A stretch of DNA of 64,000 nt from Chitinophaga lutea (GTDB lineage Bacteria > Bacteroidota > Bacteroidia > Chitinophagales > Chitinophagaceae), in NCBI RefSeq assembly GCF_003813775.1, contig NZ_RPDH01000002.1:2418001-2482000 (forward strand), in the 5' to 3' direction. The translations under genes and the position numbers were made by a program. The notes under the pieces were generated by a model, which worked only from the letters and a program-made list of their open reading frames with translations, was not told the DNA's origin and made no database searches. The number at the start of each line of letters is the position of its first letter. Position 1 is the first letter of the stretch. Positions 1 through 8,300 of this stretch are shown here, piece after piece.

Positions 1-7
1 GCTTTTT

Positions 8-829
8 ATGCAAACCTCTATCGACGCGACTTTATTAACCATCATCATATCTACTGTTCTTGTTCTGGGCCTTTGCATAGCAATAATCTATGCCTTGTTT
101 TTCTATCAGCGAAAAAAGTTCCGACACCAACAGGAATTAATAGAAATGAGGGAAGCATTCGGCCAAACCTTGCTACAATCCAAACTCGCCATTCAAGAGC
201 AAACGCTCGATCATATTTCCAAGGAATTGCATGCAAATTTCAGTCATCTGGTTTCACTCATCAATATCAACCTTTCCGAAATATTGCCGCAAAGCCCGGA
301 AGATCAGCGAGAGAGTATACTTGAAACCAAGTCCCTTGCCAAACAATTGATGAGTGAATTAAAAGCACTAAGCGCTAATCTCAATACTGATCACATCATC
401 CATATAGGATTTGTAAAAGCATTAGAGAATGAGCTTAACCGGCTTGCCAAAAGCAGGAGATATGAAGTGGTGATTACAAAAACAGGAGAAGAGTACCGTA
501 TGTCGGCCGAACATGAAATTATTCTGTTTCGCCTCTGTCAAGAAGTGCTAAACAATGTAGTAAAGTATGCAAAAGCAACAAAAATATCTACTTCACTATC
601 CTTTTCGCCCGATCTTTTTATATTGACAATCGCAGACGATGGATCTGGTTTTGATGTCAAGGAGGCTCTTTACCAAAGCGGAGAAAAGCAAAGTACCGGA
701 TTACTTAACATCCGAAAAAGGGCTTCCATCATCAATTCTGAATTCAATATTGTCAGCGGCGAAGGAAAAGGAACTGTAGTAACTATCAACATGCCAAATC
801 CTGAAAGGACAAATATTCCAGTATTATGA
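8..829 (+). CDS. NarL/LiaS-type sensor histidine kinase
   Basis: This is a membrane-anchored sensor histidine kinase that would autophosphorylate and pass phosphate to the response regulator encoded immediately downstream. One transmembrane helix spans about residues 8-32, with no obvious periplasmic sensor domain after it, so the signal probably comes through the membrane or a partner. A dimerization/phosphoacceptor helix holds SKELHANF, with His75 as the likely phosphosite. A HATPase_c domain follows, with N-box EVLNNVVKYAKA, G1 box DDGSGFD and the TGLLNIRKRA segment. At 273 residues it is short but complete for this class. The ATG at position 8 is the first in frame, but the window begins seven bases earlier, so a more upstream start cannot be excluded. 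The stop overlaps the next ATG (ATGA), which indicates translational coupling. Family assignment is firm; the signal is unknown. Confidence 0.9.
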   Translation: MQTSIDATLLTIIISTVLVLGLCIAIIYALFFYQRKKFRHQQELIEMREAFGQTLLQSKLAIQEQTLDHISKELHANFSHLVSLININLSEILPQSPEDQRESILETKSLAKQLMSELKALSANLNTDHIIHIGFVKALENELNRLAKSRRYEVVITKTGEEYRMSAEHEIILFRLCQEVLNNVVKYAKATKISTSLSFSPDLFILTIADDGSGFDVKEALYQSGEKQSTGLLNIRKRASIINSEFNIVSGEGKGTVVTINMPNPERTNIPVL

Positions 830-1494
830 GAACGAACACTCCTGCACTGAACATCGCATTGGTGGATGATCATAACCTCTTCAGAAAGGGACTGATCAAA
901 CTTATTAACCTCGCAGACTATGGAAAAAGGTATGCCATTCTCCTTGAAGCAGAAAACGGGAACGACCTTCAAAACAAAATGACCCAGCCTCCGTTTCCTG
1001 ATATCGTGCTGATGGACATTGACATGCCGGATATGAACGGATTTGAAACGGTGGAATGGCTGCAGCGAACACACCCGTCCATAAAAGTAATGGTGATTTC
1101 CATGCTAGAATCTGAAAGTGCAATACTGCGGATGCTGCGCCTTGGTGTGAAAGGCTTTCTTTCCAAGGATATAGAAGTGGAAGACATTCATAGAGCGCTG
1201 GAAACAATCTCCAGCAATGGCTTCTACTATTCCGATGCTGCTACAGAAGTTCTGAACCAGAATTTAACCGGTTCTGGTAAATTCAATACCACAGCCGTTC
1301 ATCTGTCGGAAAATGAGCTGGAATTTCTCAAACTTGCCGCAACAGAAATGACTTATCTGCAAATTGCAGACAAAATGAATTTAAGTCCCAAAACAATTGA
1401 TGGATATCGGGAAAATTTGTTTAAGCGGCTAAATGTGAAAACCAGGGTAACTCTGGCGCTTTATGCCGTAAAACACGGTATTGTACAAGTATAA
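826..1494 (+). CDS. LuxR/NarL-family response regulator
   Basis: This is a two-component response regulator. The N-terminal receiver domain (about residues 8-125) shows the acidic pair Asp14-Asp15, the phosphoacceptor Asp64 in VLMDIDMPDMNG, and the conserved Lys in GFLSKDI. The C-terminal LuxR-type helix-turn-helix (about residues 155-220) reads LSENELEFLKLAATEMTYLQ, then IADKMNLSPKTIDGYRENLF. It starts inside the stop codon of the kinase gene, so the two proteins are almost certainly partners. Target genes are not evident. The small Cys-rich gene just downstream is on the same strand and may belong to the same transcript. Confidence 0.93.
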   Translation: MRTNTPALNIALVDDHNLFRKGLIKLINLADYGKRYAILLEAENGNDLQNKMTQPPFPDIVLMDIDMPDMNGFETVEWLQRTHPSIKVMVISMLESESAILRMLRLGVKGFLSKDIEVEDIHRALETISSNGFYYSDAATEVLNQNLTGSGKFNTTAVHLSENELEFLKLAATEMTYLQIADKMNLSPKTIDGYRENLFKRLNVKTRVTLALYAVKHGIVQV

Positions 1495-1506
1495 CCCCCA
1501 GCCAAA

Positions 1507-1728
1507 ATGAAGCCCCTTTTATTCCTGTTATATGTTCTATTAATAGTCCCACTATCAACAACGTGTACTCAACCCGGCGAAGTCTATATCTGTCGGTCCA
1601 AATCCAGCTATGCCTATCATAAGCGCTTATGCCAGGGGTTGAAAAGATGCACACACAAGATAGATACGGTAACTATAAAAGAAGCACTAAAGGCCGGGTA
1701 CTATAAAGCCTGCGGATATTGCAAATAG
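1507..1728 (+). CDS. Small exported Cys-rich protein, function unknown
   Basis: A 73-residue protein with an N-terminal hydrophobic signal (about residues 1-18) and a short mature part holding six cysteines. A spaced pattern YHKRLCQGLKRCTH, ALKAGYYKACGYCK suggests a small metal-binding or disulfide fold. The Cys near residue 20 (LSTTC) might be a lipobox, though the sequence is not canonical. It begins 12 bases after the response-regulator stop, so it probably shares that transcript. I do not recognise a named family. The coding call rests on the clear signal peptide, the patterned cysteines and tight spacing. Confidence 0.7.
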   Translation: MKPLLFLLYVLLIVPLSTTCTQPGEVYICRSKSSYAYHKRLCQGLKRCTHKIDTVTIKEALKAGYYKACGYCK

Positions 1729-2018
1729 CTTTCCCGGTGATTTCCGGCCTCATGTAAAATTCGAGCAGCATATCCAGCTACTTAAAAGTACTCAATTACA
1801 TATGTATTTGATACCATTCTAAGAATGGTAATTATCAACCGGTGCGTGAATAGGCTCTAACAATCTAAATCGGATGCCCTGCCAGACAATTTTATCAAAA
1901 AAAAATGCTCTTAGGATGCCTGTAGGGTGAATTTAAAAGAACCCCGGGGGAGTAAAATACTGGTCTAATAGGTTTGGCCTTACGGAGACTATCTAGAACA
2001 TTTCCCTCCATCCGGCCC
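1729..2018. other. Intergenic region left of the mobile element
   Basis: No gene is visible here. A perfect inverted repeat (TACCATTC, 3-nt spacer, GAATGGTA) lies at 1812-1830. It could be an operator or the stem of a weak terminator for the two-component operon. The stretch ends at the left attachment repeat. Confidence 0.5.
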
Positions 2019-2033
2019 TAATACATAACGAAG
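2006..2033. repeat. Left attachment-site repeat (attL) of the mobile element
   Basis: This 28-base stretch matches 12138-12165 at 26 of 28 positions, and the last 15 bases (TAATACATAACGAAG, 2019-2033) are identical. The two copies bracket the mobilization, cargo and serine recombinase genes. The right copy lies inside the 3' end of the recombinase gene, as expected for attR. The exact crossover dinucleotide cannot be fixed from one integrated copy. Confidence 0.75.
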
Positions 2034-2087
2034 GACCCTCCTGATATTTCAAATTAAAGTAAACTTCAAAAAAATCAAAACAAAAAA

Positions 2088-2123
2088 GCCCGACAACAAA
2101 TTGATGATCAATTGTTATCGGGC
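2088..2123 (-). terminator. Strong hairpin with T-run on the minus strand
   Basis: GCCCGA (2088-2093) pairs with TCGGGC (2118-2123), and AAC plus AATTGAT pair with ATCAATT plus GTT inside. The plus strand has six A residues just before the stem, which gives a U-run on the minus-strand transcript. This is a Rho-independent terminator shape for leftward transcription, although no convincing minus-strand protein gene lies immediately upstream. Confidence 0.6.
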
Positions 2124-2126
2124 CTT

Positions 2127-2366
2127 GTAGCGAGAAGGAGCGATCGTTTGAACACTTTTTGGAGTTGGCGGAGGTTTTGGGGCCGGTGATCGAAGCCCTC
2201 CCCGCCGAACCTGTTAACCCTGTAAATATTTGCAAATGAGCCGATTGAGTAATTTGCAGGTATCCCGGCCCTATCTTCTCTTTTCAACGGCAATTCGGAT
2301 CAACTCCACTCCGGCACCTCCTCCCCTCTTCCCCCGCCGGCCGATGAAAGAAAAAGATTTTTGGTA
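2127..2366. other. Element left end, no convincing gene
   Basis: A plus-strand frame is open for about 36 codons ending at 2238 but has no start codon. A 61-residue minus-strand frame (2108-2293) runs into the hairpin at 2088-2123. Neither shows a recognisable domain. The stretch may be the body of an untranslated leftward RNA ending at that hairpin, or simply spacer between the attachment site and the transfer origin. Confidence 0.35.
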
Positions 2367-2431
2367 GGAGCCAGCTATGTTTTGACTTCGTCAAAACGCG
2401 CTGGCTCCCCTCATGCCTGCGGCATTCAGGG
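2367..2431. other. Candidate origin of transfer (oriT), two adjacent hairpins
   Basis: GGAGCCAGC (2367-2375) pairs with GCTGGCTCC (2400-2408), and inside it GTTTTGAC (2379-2386) pairs with GTCAAAAC (2390-2397) around a TTC loop. A second stem follows directly (CCCT and ATGCC at 2408-2417 with GGCAT and AGGG at 2421-2431). Paired inverted repeats immediately upstream of mobC and relaxase genes are the usual place and form of an oriT. No T-run follows, so a terminator is less likely. The nic site is not identifiable by eye. Confidence 0.5.
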
Positions 2432-2470
2432 AGGGTTATTGATTACGTTTTGTTCTTAAAAGTATATGCG

Positions 2471-2833
2471 ATGCAAGTGAAGCGAAACAGGGGCGGTAGG
2501 CCGCGGAAACAAGTTAAGAAAACCGAGCAACTGGCGGTGATGTGTACGCCGATCGATCGGCTGGTAATTAAGGCGAAAGCAAGGGAAGCTAACCTCACCA
2601 TTTCGGAATATCTGTTACATGCCGGGAAAGGATCACCGGTTAAAATCAAGCACATCCCCCGGGAGATCCTCCAGTTCACCGGAAGGATAAACCACACTGC
2701 CGCACTCCTAAACCAGATGGCCCGGAAACTAAATTGCGGGCTTTCGCTTGGTGAAATGGAGCGGCTTCTTTTGGTTTCCTGCCTTGAAACGCTACAAAAA
2801 CTATCCTCCGAAATCAAATCCAGCCTGCCATGA
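2471..2833 (+). CDS. MobC-like plasmid mobilization accessory protein
   Basis: A 120-residue basic protein of the MobC/ribbon-helix-helix mobilization family, which helps the relaxase bind and open oriT. The N-terminus is Arg/Lys-rich (KRNRGGRPRKQVKK). It is followed by a region with the RHH look (EQLAVMCTPIDRLVIKAKAR, EANLTISEYLLHA) and a C-terminal helical part with the typical phrase FTGRINHTAALLNQMAR. I start at the ATG at 2471; a TTG seven codons upstream (2450) is also in frame. A near-consensus TACGTTTT lies just upstream. The stop overlaps the relaxase start (ATGA), showing coupled translation. Confidence 0.8.
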   Translation: MQVKRNRGGRPRKQVKKTEQLAVMCTPIDRLVIKAKAREANLTISEYLLHAGKGSPVKIKHIPREILQFTGRINHTAALLNQMARKLNCGLSLGEMERLLLVSCLETLQKLSSEIKSSLP

Positions 2834-3591
2834 TCGGGAAAATTATCATCGGGAAGAGTTTCAAAGGCTGCATTAGTTATTGCCTCAGCCCGAAGCAAGG
2901 CCAAGCCGAACGGGCGGAAGTGATTCATTATAATAACTGTTATGGCGATAAAAACGAGCTGATCCGGCAGTTTGAGGAATTAAGAGAGCATAATCCTAAA
3001 CTTGGGAAGCCCGTCATTCATGTTATTCTAAGTCTGGCGCCGGGAGATAAGGTTCGGCCAGGGCTAAAGGAGGCAATTGCCCAGGAATGCGCGGAGAATT
3101 TGGGGTTTGCTGATTGCCAGTACCTCGCCATTTCCCATAACGACACGCAGCACCAGCATATTCATATTATCGGCAACCGCGTCCGGTATAATGGGAAAAC
3201 GGTTTCAGATAGTAACAATTACCGACAGATCGTGCGGTTCTGCAGGAAAATGGAGCAGAAATATAACCTCACCAAAGTCTTAAATCCCCGCCGGTATCTT
3301 TCCTCCGTAAACCAACTGATTCCCCGAGAGGACCAGCGGAAAAACATCTTGAAGCGCGCTATTAGTAGGGCGTTACAGGAGGCAAAAGATCTTAATTCCT
3401 TCCTGTCACTTATGAAATCGAGCGGGTATACGGTGGATAAGGGCCGGGGGATCGCTTTCATAGATGCCCAAAAAGTGAGGACGAAAGGCAGCGAGATTGG
3501 ATATTCGTTGCAGAACATTCAGGAAACAATCGAACGATTGAACAACCGGCAAATTATTAGTCCACGCCAATATCGCGGAATAAGAATTTAA
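2830..3591 (+). CDS. Relaxase / mobilization nuclease (MobA-type)
   Basis: This protein would nick oriT and lead the transferred strand. The relaxase domain (PF03432 type) covers about residues 1-175. The metal-binding HxHxxxNR-type motif is clear as HQHIHIIGNRV, and YNGKTVSDSNNYRQIVRFCRKMEQKY is the usual downstream segment (given here only as a landmark at about residues 118-143). A catalytic Tyr near the N-terminus may be Tyr17 or Tyr20 in CISYCLSPKQ. At 253 residues it is at the short end for the family and lacks a long C-terminal extension. It is translationally coupled to mobC. With no mating-pair genes nearby, transfer would need a helper element. Confidence 0.87.
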   Translation: MIGKIIIGKSFKGCISYCLSPKQGQAERAEVIHYNNCYGDKNELIRQFEELREHNPKLGKPVIHVILSLAPGDKVRPGLKEAIAQECAENLGFADCQYLAISHNDTQHQHIHIIGNRVRYNGKTVSDSNNYRQIVRFCRKMEQKYNLTKVLNPRRYLSSVNQLIPREDQRKNILKRAISRALQEAKDLNSFLSLMKSSGYTVDKGRGIAFIDAQKVRTKGSEIGYSLQNIQETIERLNNRQIISPRQYRGIRI

Positions 3592-3836
3592 ACCGGGGAA
3601 GGGACTAATGCCGCCCCTTCCCCCTCCCCCTTCCCGGCAGGGGTTTCCAAAACAATGTCTCACTTGGCCGAATTATACCAACCACACATAACCCGCAAGG
3701 CCGTACCTCCGGGCAATACTTCATCATCACGACCATAGCCGCAAAAAATAGGAGTATAAAAGTCTGGGTGAATGCCGTCTCCGTTTTAACGGAAACTCAG
3801 CAGCAAAGCTGCAATGATGGCTTGGGGTATGGGGTA
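3592..3836. other. Intergenic, no gene seen
   Basis: A C-rich segment (CCGCCCCTTCCCCCTCCCCC) follows the relaxase stop, then ordinary noncoding sequence. Short frames here show no start context or domain. No clear terminator was found for either the relaxase or the minus-strand gene that ends at 3837. Confidence 0.35.
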
Positions 3837-4103
3837 CTATTTCTGGGCCTTCCGCAGTACTTCATTCCTGCGCTCTCTCATCAGATTAAAATATTCCTTG
3901 TACTCTTCTTTACTGATTGGAGCAAAATCATCCCCATGGCAATCATAACACATTAATTGCCAAGATTTTACAGCACTTAGTCCATCTCTTAAACTTTGCA
4001 CATCATAAACTGGGCCGCCGTAGCACACCCTTTCAACCCCCCAGTTTGGGAGAATCCTGTAAACTTCACCTCTTTTGAGGCTTTTAAAATAAAGATCTAA
4101 CAT
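3837..4103 (-). CDS. Hypothetical 88-residue protein
   Basis: A small soluble protein with no family I recognise. It begins with an ATG preceded by an AT-rich stretch and is oriented opposite to the relaxase and the TIR gene. It has Cys/His residues (CYGG, then CYDCH) and a charged helical C-terminus (EEYKEYFNLMRERRNEVLRK). The CxxCH pattern resembles a haem-attachment motif, but there is no export signal, so metal binding or chance is more likely. It sits directly upstream of and divergent to the TIR gene, so it could be a regulator or part of the defence cargo. The coding call is moderate. Confidence 0.5.
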   Translation of the reverse strand: MLDLYFKSLKRGEVYRILPNWGVERVCYGGPVYDVQSLRDGLSAVKSWQLMCYDCHGDDFAPISKEEYKEYFNLMRERRNEVLRKAQK

Positions 4104-4324
4104 ATAATATTTTTTTGAAAATTCTTAAATACCTAAGAACCAGCAAATATACGAACAAAAATTGATATTACAAAATTTTTATCGCTCTTTTTTTTATAAC
4201 AAAAAAATTTATTTTTATTTTCTTTTAACTATAGAACCAACGCTCGTTATAAATCCAACGGTAGCTAATGCGATTAAGAGCGTATCTTTATTACCAGCAC
4301 TGAAATCACATTATCACTATATAT
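4104..4324. promoter_or_regulatory. AT-rich divergent promoter region upstream of the TIR gene
   Basis: About 220 bases of very AT-rich sequence separate the two divergent genes, with long T and A runs near 4190-4230. Promoters for both genes probably lie here. No perfect TAnnTTTG box or clear operator was found. Confidence 0.35.
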
Positions 4325-5218
4325 ATGCCTGAACTAGTTGATTACTTTTTCAATGATTTTAAAGGGGCAAATATTGACGTTAACATCCAAGAATTATTCC
4401 AACAAGCTGCTCCAAATTACCTAACGGACAATGATAAAATAAACCTCCGCATTCTACAAGGATCACAAAATCCAATCAGAATGTTCGTTTTTTACATTTC
4501 AAGTCCTGACAAGACGCTCACGTTGATATTAAGCGCGTTAGCCAATCTCAGTAAACTATCTGAGTTCGCAAATGGAATAATTTCAATTCCTCAGCATATT
4601 TCCGAAGTGAATTTGGGGAATTTCAGAGTGGAATACTCGTATCAAATTTATTTCTACATTGAATATGAATTGACCGACCAAGAATACTCAGAACTTAATC
4701 TTGAATCAAGTAGGATTGGAATCTGGGTTACAATTAGAAGCAAAAAATATGCAGAAATGGAGAATAAAAGCAAAAAGCCACAAGCATTTATTTCACATGA
4801 TTCAAGGGACAAAGAATTAATTGCTCGGCCTATTTTCCACGGTTTACAATCCAGGCTATGCTCAGTTTGGTATGATGAATATTCCTTAAACATCGGCGAC
4901 AGTCTAAAAGATTCAATAGAGCAAGGTCTAAAAGAAACCAATAAGTGTATTTTAATCTTGACTCCTAATTTCCTTAAAAATCCGGGATGGGTAAAGAAGG
5001 AGTTTGATTCAATATATACAAGAGAAATTATTAAGAATGAGCGTGTGTTTCTTCCAATTTGGCATGGTGTTACAAAAGACGAGATTTACGAATACTCTCC
5101 TGAACTATCATTACGCGTAGCGGAAATATGGCCGTCGCCAAAAGGAAAATCGGAGGATCAATATCTATTAGAGATTGAAGTTTTAATAAGTAAACTGCAT
5201 ACTGCAATAGCAAACTGA
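4325..5218 (+). CDS. TIR-domain protein (putative NADase effector, defence)
   Basis: A 297-residue protein with an unrecognised N-terminal domain (about 1-145, alpha/beta look) and a C-terminal TIR domain of the bacterial TIR_2 type (about 152-285). Visible TIR landmarks are AFISHDSRDKELI (strand A and BB-loop region), VWYDEYSLNIGDSL, CILILTPNFLKNPGWVKKEF and FLPIWHGVT. Glu185 in YDEYSL sits where the catalytic glutamate of TIR NADases is found. Bacterial TIR proteins of this type commonly deplete NAD+ or make cyclic ADP-ribose signals in anti-phage defence; that role is inferred here. It lies 104 bases upstream of a nuclease-STAND gene on the same strand. Both are AT-rich compared with the flanking chromosome, which suggests joint acquisition. 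Confidence 0.85.
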   Translation: MPELVDYFFNDFKGANIDVNIQELFQQAAPNYLTDNDKINLRILQGSQNPIRMFVFYISSPDKTLTLILSALANLSKLSEFANGIISIPQHISEVNLGNFRVEYSYQIYFYIEYELTDQEYSELNLESSRIGIWVTIRSKKYAEMENKSKKPQAFISHDSRDKELIARPIFHGLQSRLCSVWYDEYSLNIGDSLKDSIEQGLKETNKCILILTPNFLKNPGWVKKEFDSIYTREIIKNERVFLPIWHGVTKDEIYEYSPELSLRVAEIWPSPKGKSEDQYLLEIEVLISKLHTAIAN

Positions 5219-5225
5219 AGCCCCC

Positions 5226-5264
5226 ACTCTCTCTTAGCAACTTACGCTAAGTTTGAGTGAGAGT
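5226..5264 (+). other. Interrupted inverted repeat between the TIR and STAND genes
   Basis: ACTCTC (5226-5231) pairs with GAGAGT (5259-5264) and CTTAGC (5233-5238) pairs with GCTAAG (5246-5251). There is no T-run after it, so it is not a typical terminator. It might attenuate or process the transcript between the two cargo genes. Confidence 0.4.
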
Positions 5265-5322
5265 TTGAAACTAGATTGAAAATTCTCCGTAATAAAGATT
5301 ATTCATTCACCTTAAAAGAAAT

Positions 5323-8300
5323 ATGATTAAGAAAATTGTTTGGGCTAATTATACACCCGATGACTTCCAACTTTTCTGCAATTCCTTACTGTCCTTTGAA
5401 GTCGGCAAGCAATTTATTCCATATGGGGCTAAAGGAAAAGACAAAGGATTTGACGGATCATTCCAGGGATTCTATGATTTAGAGGAGGGGAATTGGCGCT
5501 TTCAGTATAAATATCATTCCACTCCTACGGCTAAGGCATTCAGCAGTCTAAAATCAGATATTAAAGATGAGGTTAAAAAAATAAAAGACGAAAATTACTT
5601 TGTTCTCTTAACTAATGTAGAACTTTCCAAATCCCAACAAGATCAATTGCTGGAAATTGGAAATAAACACAAGCCAGGCAGAGTAACGACACAAATTATT
5701 CTCTGGGATGGCGCAAAATTACACTCGCTTTACCTAAAATACCCTATTCTACATACGTGGCTAGAAGAGCGCTTCCATCAGTTAAAACCCTTTGAATATT
5801 CCTTTGGCGATTTATTGAACGCAGGCTTGCAGAACATGCAGACATTAAGCAACGAATTTGCCGGCCGTACGAAGGAATTGAATGAAGTCCATCAAGCACT
5901 GGTTAACCCTGATATATTATTAATAAATATTTCAGGAGAAGCCGGACTAGGGAAAACACGGCTGGCTGTAGAATACATTCAAAATAACATACAGACTATA
6001 GATTCCTGGCATTGCATTGTATTGGAATCTGGCAATATCAGCGGAACCGATATTGCCAAAGCACTGTCCGGAACGACCAACTATTTAGTTTTCATCGATG
6101 ACGCTCACAATCATTCTCCTCAACTTATTTTAGACATATTTAAAGTTGCAGAAAGTTCTCAAAACAAAATTAAAATTCTTCTTACAAGCAGAAACCTCAT
6201 TGGATATTACCCCACGCAATTAATTAATTCAAAATCTCTTTTCAAGGTAAAAACAGTTGAACTTACGAAGTTTACTCCCGAAGAAACTTCTGATTATCTA
6301 GAAATCCACCTTAAAGGAACTTACCTAGAAGACCATGTGAGTTCCCTCGTACAGATTTCTAGAGGCATTCCTATTCTCATTGTTGCCCTTCTCCGCGCTG
6401 CTCATGAGCACATTTCTATTCCTGAAATAAAAAATGGAAATTTCTTAATCCAATACGTGCTTTCTTACTTTGAAAGTTGCATAAATTACATTAACAGTGA
6501 GACAAACATTTCGAAACTAAATATTCGTCGGATAATTAAATTAGTATGCTTATTGGAGCCTTTTGATTATCATGACCAAAATATCTTAAAGGAAATTTCA
6601 TCTAACGAGAATGTAACAGAACACGAAATTAGGTTTATCCTGAATACCTTGGTTAATCAGAAGTTCAGTTTTGGCCAAAAGAAGAAGGAAATTAAGCCCG
6701 ATTACTATAGTGATATATACTTGAATAATGAACTAACTACGCCTTGGGTTGAATCGGTCTTAGCTAATTACGTAGATTTCACCGATAATATAATTAGGAA
6801 TTTAGGTTCAATTGCTTCTGTTCACGATGGACAAATCAAGGAAAATCTACTTGAAAAAATGCTTGTTGAATATTTGGGCAGAGTGGAATACACTCAAGAT
6901 ACTAATGAATTAGAGAAAATCTTTGACACATTAGAGCATGTTGCTCATATTTATCCTTCAATTGCATTGAATGCCATAGGCAAAACCCTCACTTTTCACC
7001 CAAACGTAATTGTAAAAGATAGCTCCATCTATCGTTCCATCCTATTTTTATTATCAAACATCGCAAACACTTCGGATCATCTTAGCGTTATACTCCAGTA
7101 TACTAATGACATTTATAATTTATCCTTCGATCAAAACATCTTTCAAGATATATTTGGTTATGCCTCGCTAGAAGTTTACTACGGTATCAATTTAGAAAGA
7201 CAAATGTTTTTTGTACAGAAAAGTGAAGAATTACTACGAGAGCAGTCCACTTTGTCTGATTTTATTATTCATGGGCTAAATAAATTACTGGAACTGGATT
7301 TCACTTTAACCACTATGTCTGGAAATAGACTAAAATATCACATTCGGACATTCTACTTACCAGAAACAGCTGATATAATACAACTGAGAAATAAGATAAT
7401 TGATCTATTAATTTGTGGATATAGCACGGAAAAATATGACGCAAAACAGTTAGCAATTTTAGATATCATACTAGAAGTTCCAGGTACAATTCTTCGTAGC
7501 AAATCAAGGAAAAATCCCTACAAAGGTGAATTAGAAATACAGAAGGTGTTTTTGTGGTTAGAAAAAGTACTGAATTCGACAAACCTCCAATGCTTATCAA
7601 AAATAATTAACAGCCTTCGGCTCTATAAGATGTGGTTTAAAGACGAACCATATATTACAAAACTAAATGAAATTGAAAGTAAGTTAACCCCGGGAACATT
7701 AACTAAAAAAATAATGATTCAGTTATCTGAAGACTATTCCAATATTAGTTTTGATGAAAGTGACGATAAAGTAAGAAAATTCACTGGTCAATTAATCGCT
7801 GACTTTAAAATCGAAGACTTGTTTACTAGCGCCTATGATATTTTCACCAGAGTCCCCGACAATCCAAGGTTTCCACTATTTGTATCAACGATTCATCAAA
7901 ATCATCACATAAAAAGTATAGAATTTTTCGAACTTGCCTGGCTCAAGGGACGAAATTTCTTCCATCATTACGGATCATACTTTTTACAGTCGCTTTGCTT
8001 CCGACACGACGACAGGCTTACTTTTTCAAAATTCATACAGCGGCTTCAGGATGAAGACTCGCAAATTTCAAGAAACTTAATTTTAGATGTTTACTGTTAT
8101 AGTATTCCTTGGAAGGATAAGATTAACAATGATGATCACAAGCTAATACTTTCCCTGTACAATTCTAAAAAACCTGTTAACCAACTGATAGTTAGTCAAG
8201 TTTTAGGGGTATTATATTACAATAATGCAAGTCAAGCGAATACTGCAATCGCCGACTTTGTAACTAATTGCAATCAAAGGGAAGCGGACCTACTTTTCCG

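Noticed and set aside
2108..2293. 61-residue minus-strand frame at the element's left end
   Set aside because: It runs into a strong terminator hairpin, and a plus-strand frame in the same stretch looks equally (un)convincing.
3837..4103. CxxCH as a cytochrome c haem site
   Set aside because: No signal peptide and no second ligand region; left as a hypothetical protein.
4190..4230. Long A/T runs upstream of the TIR gene as a CRISPR leader or array
   Set aside because: No repeated unit with regular spacers is present and no cas genes are in the window.
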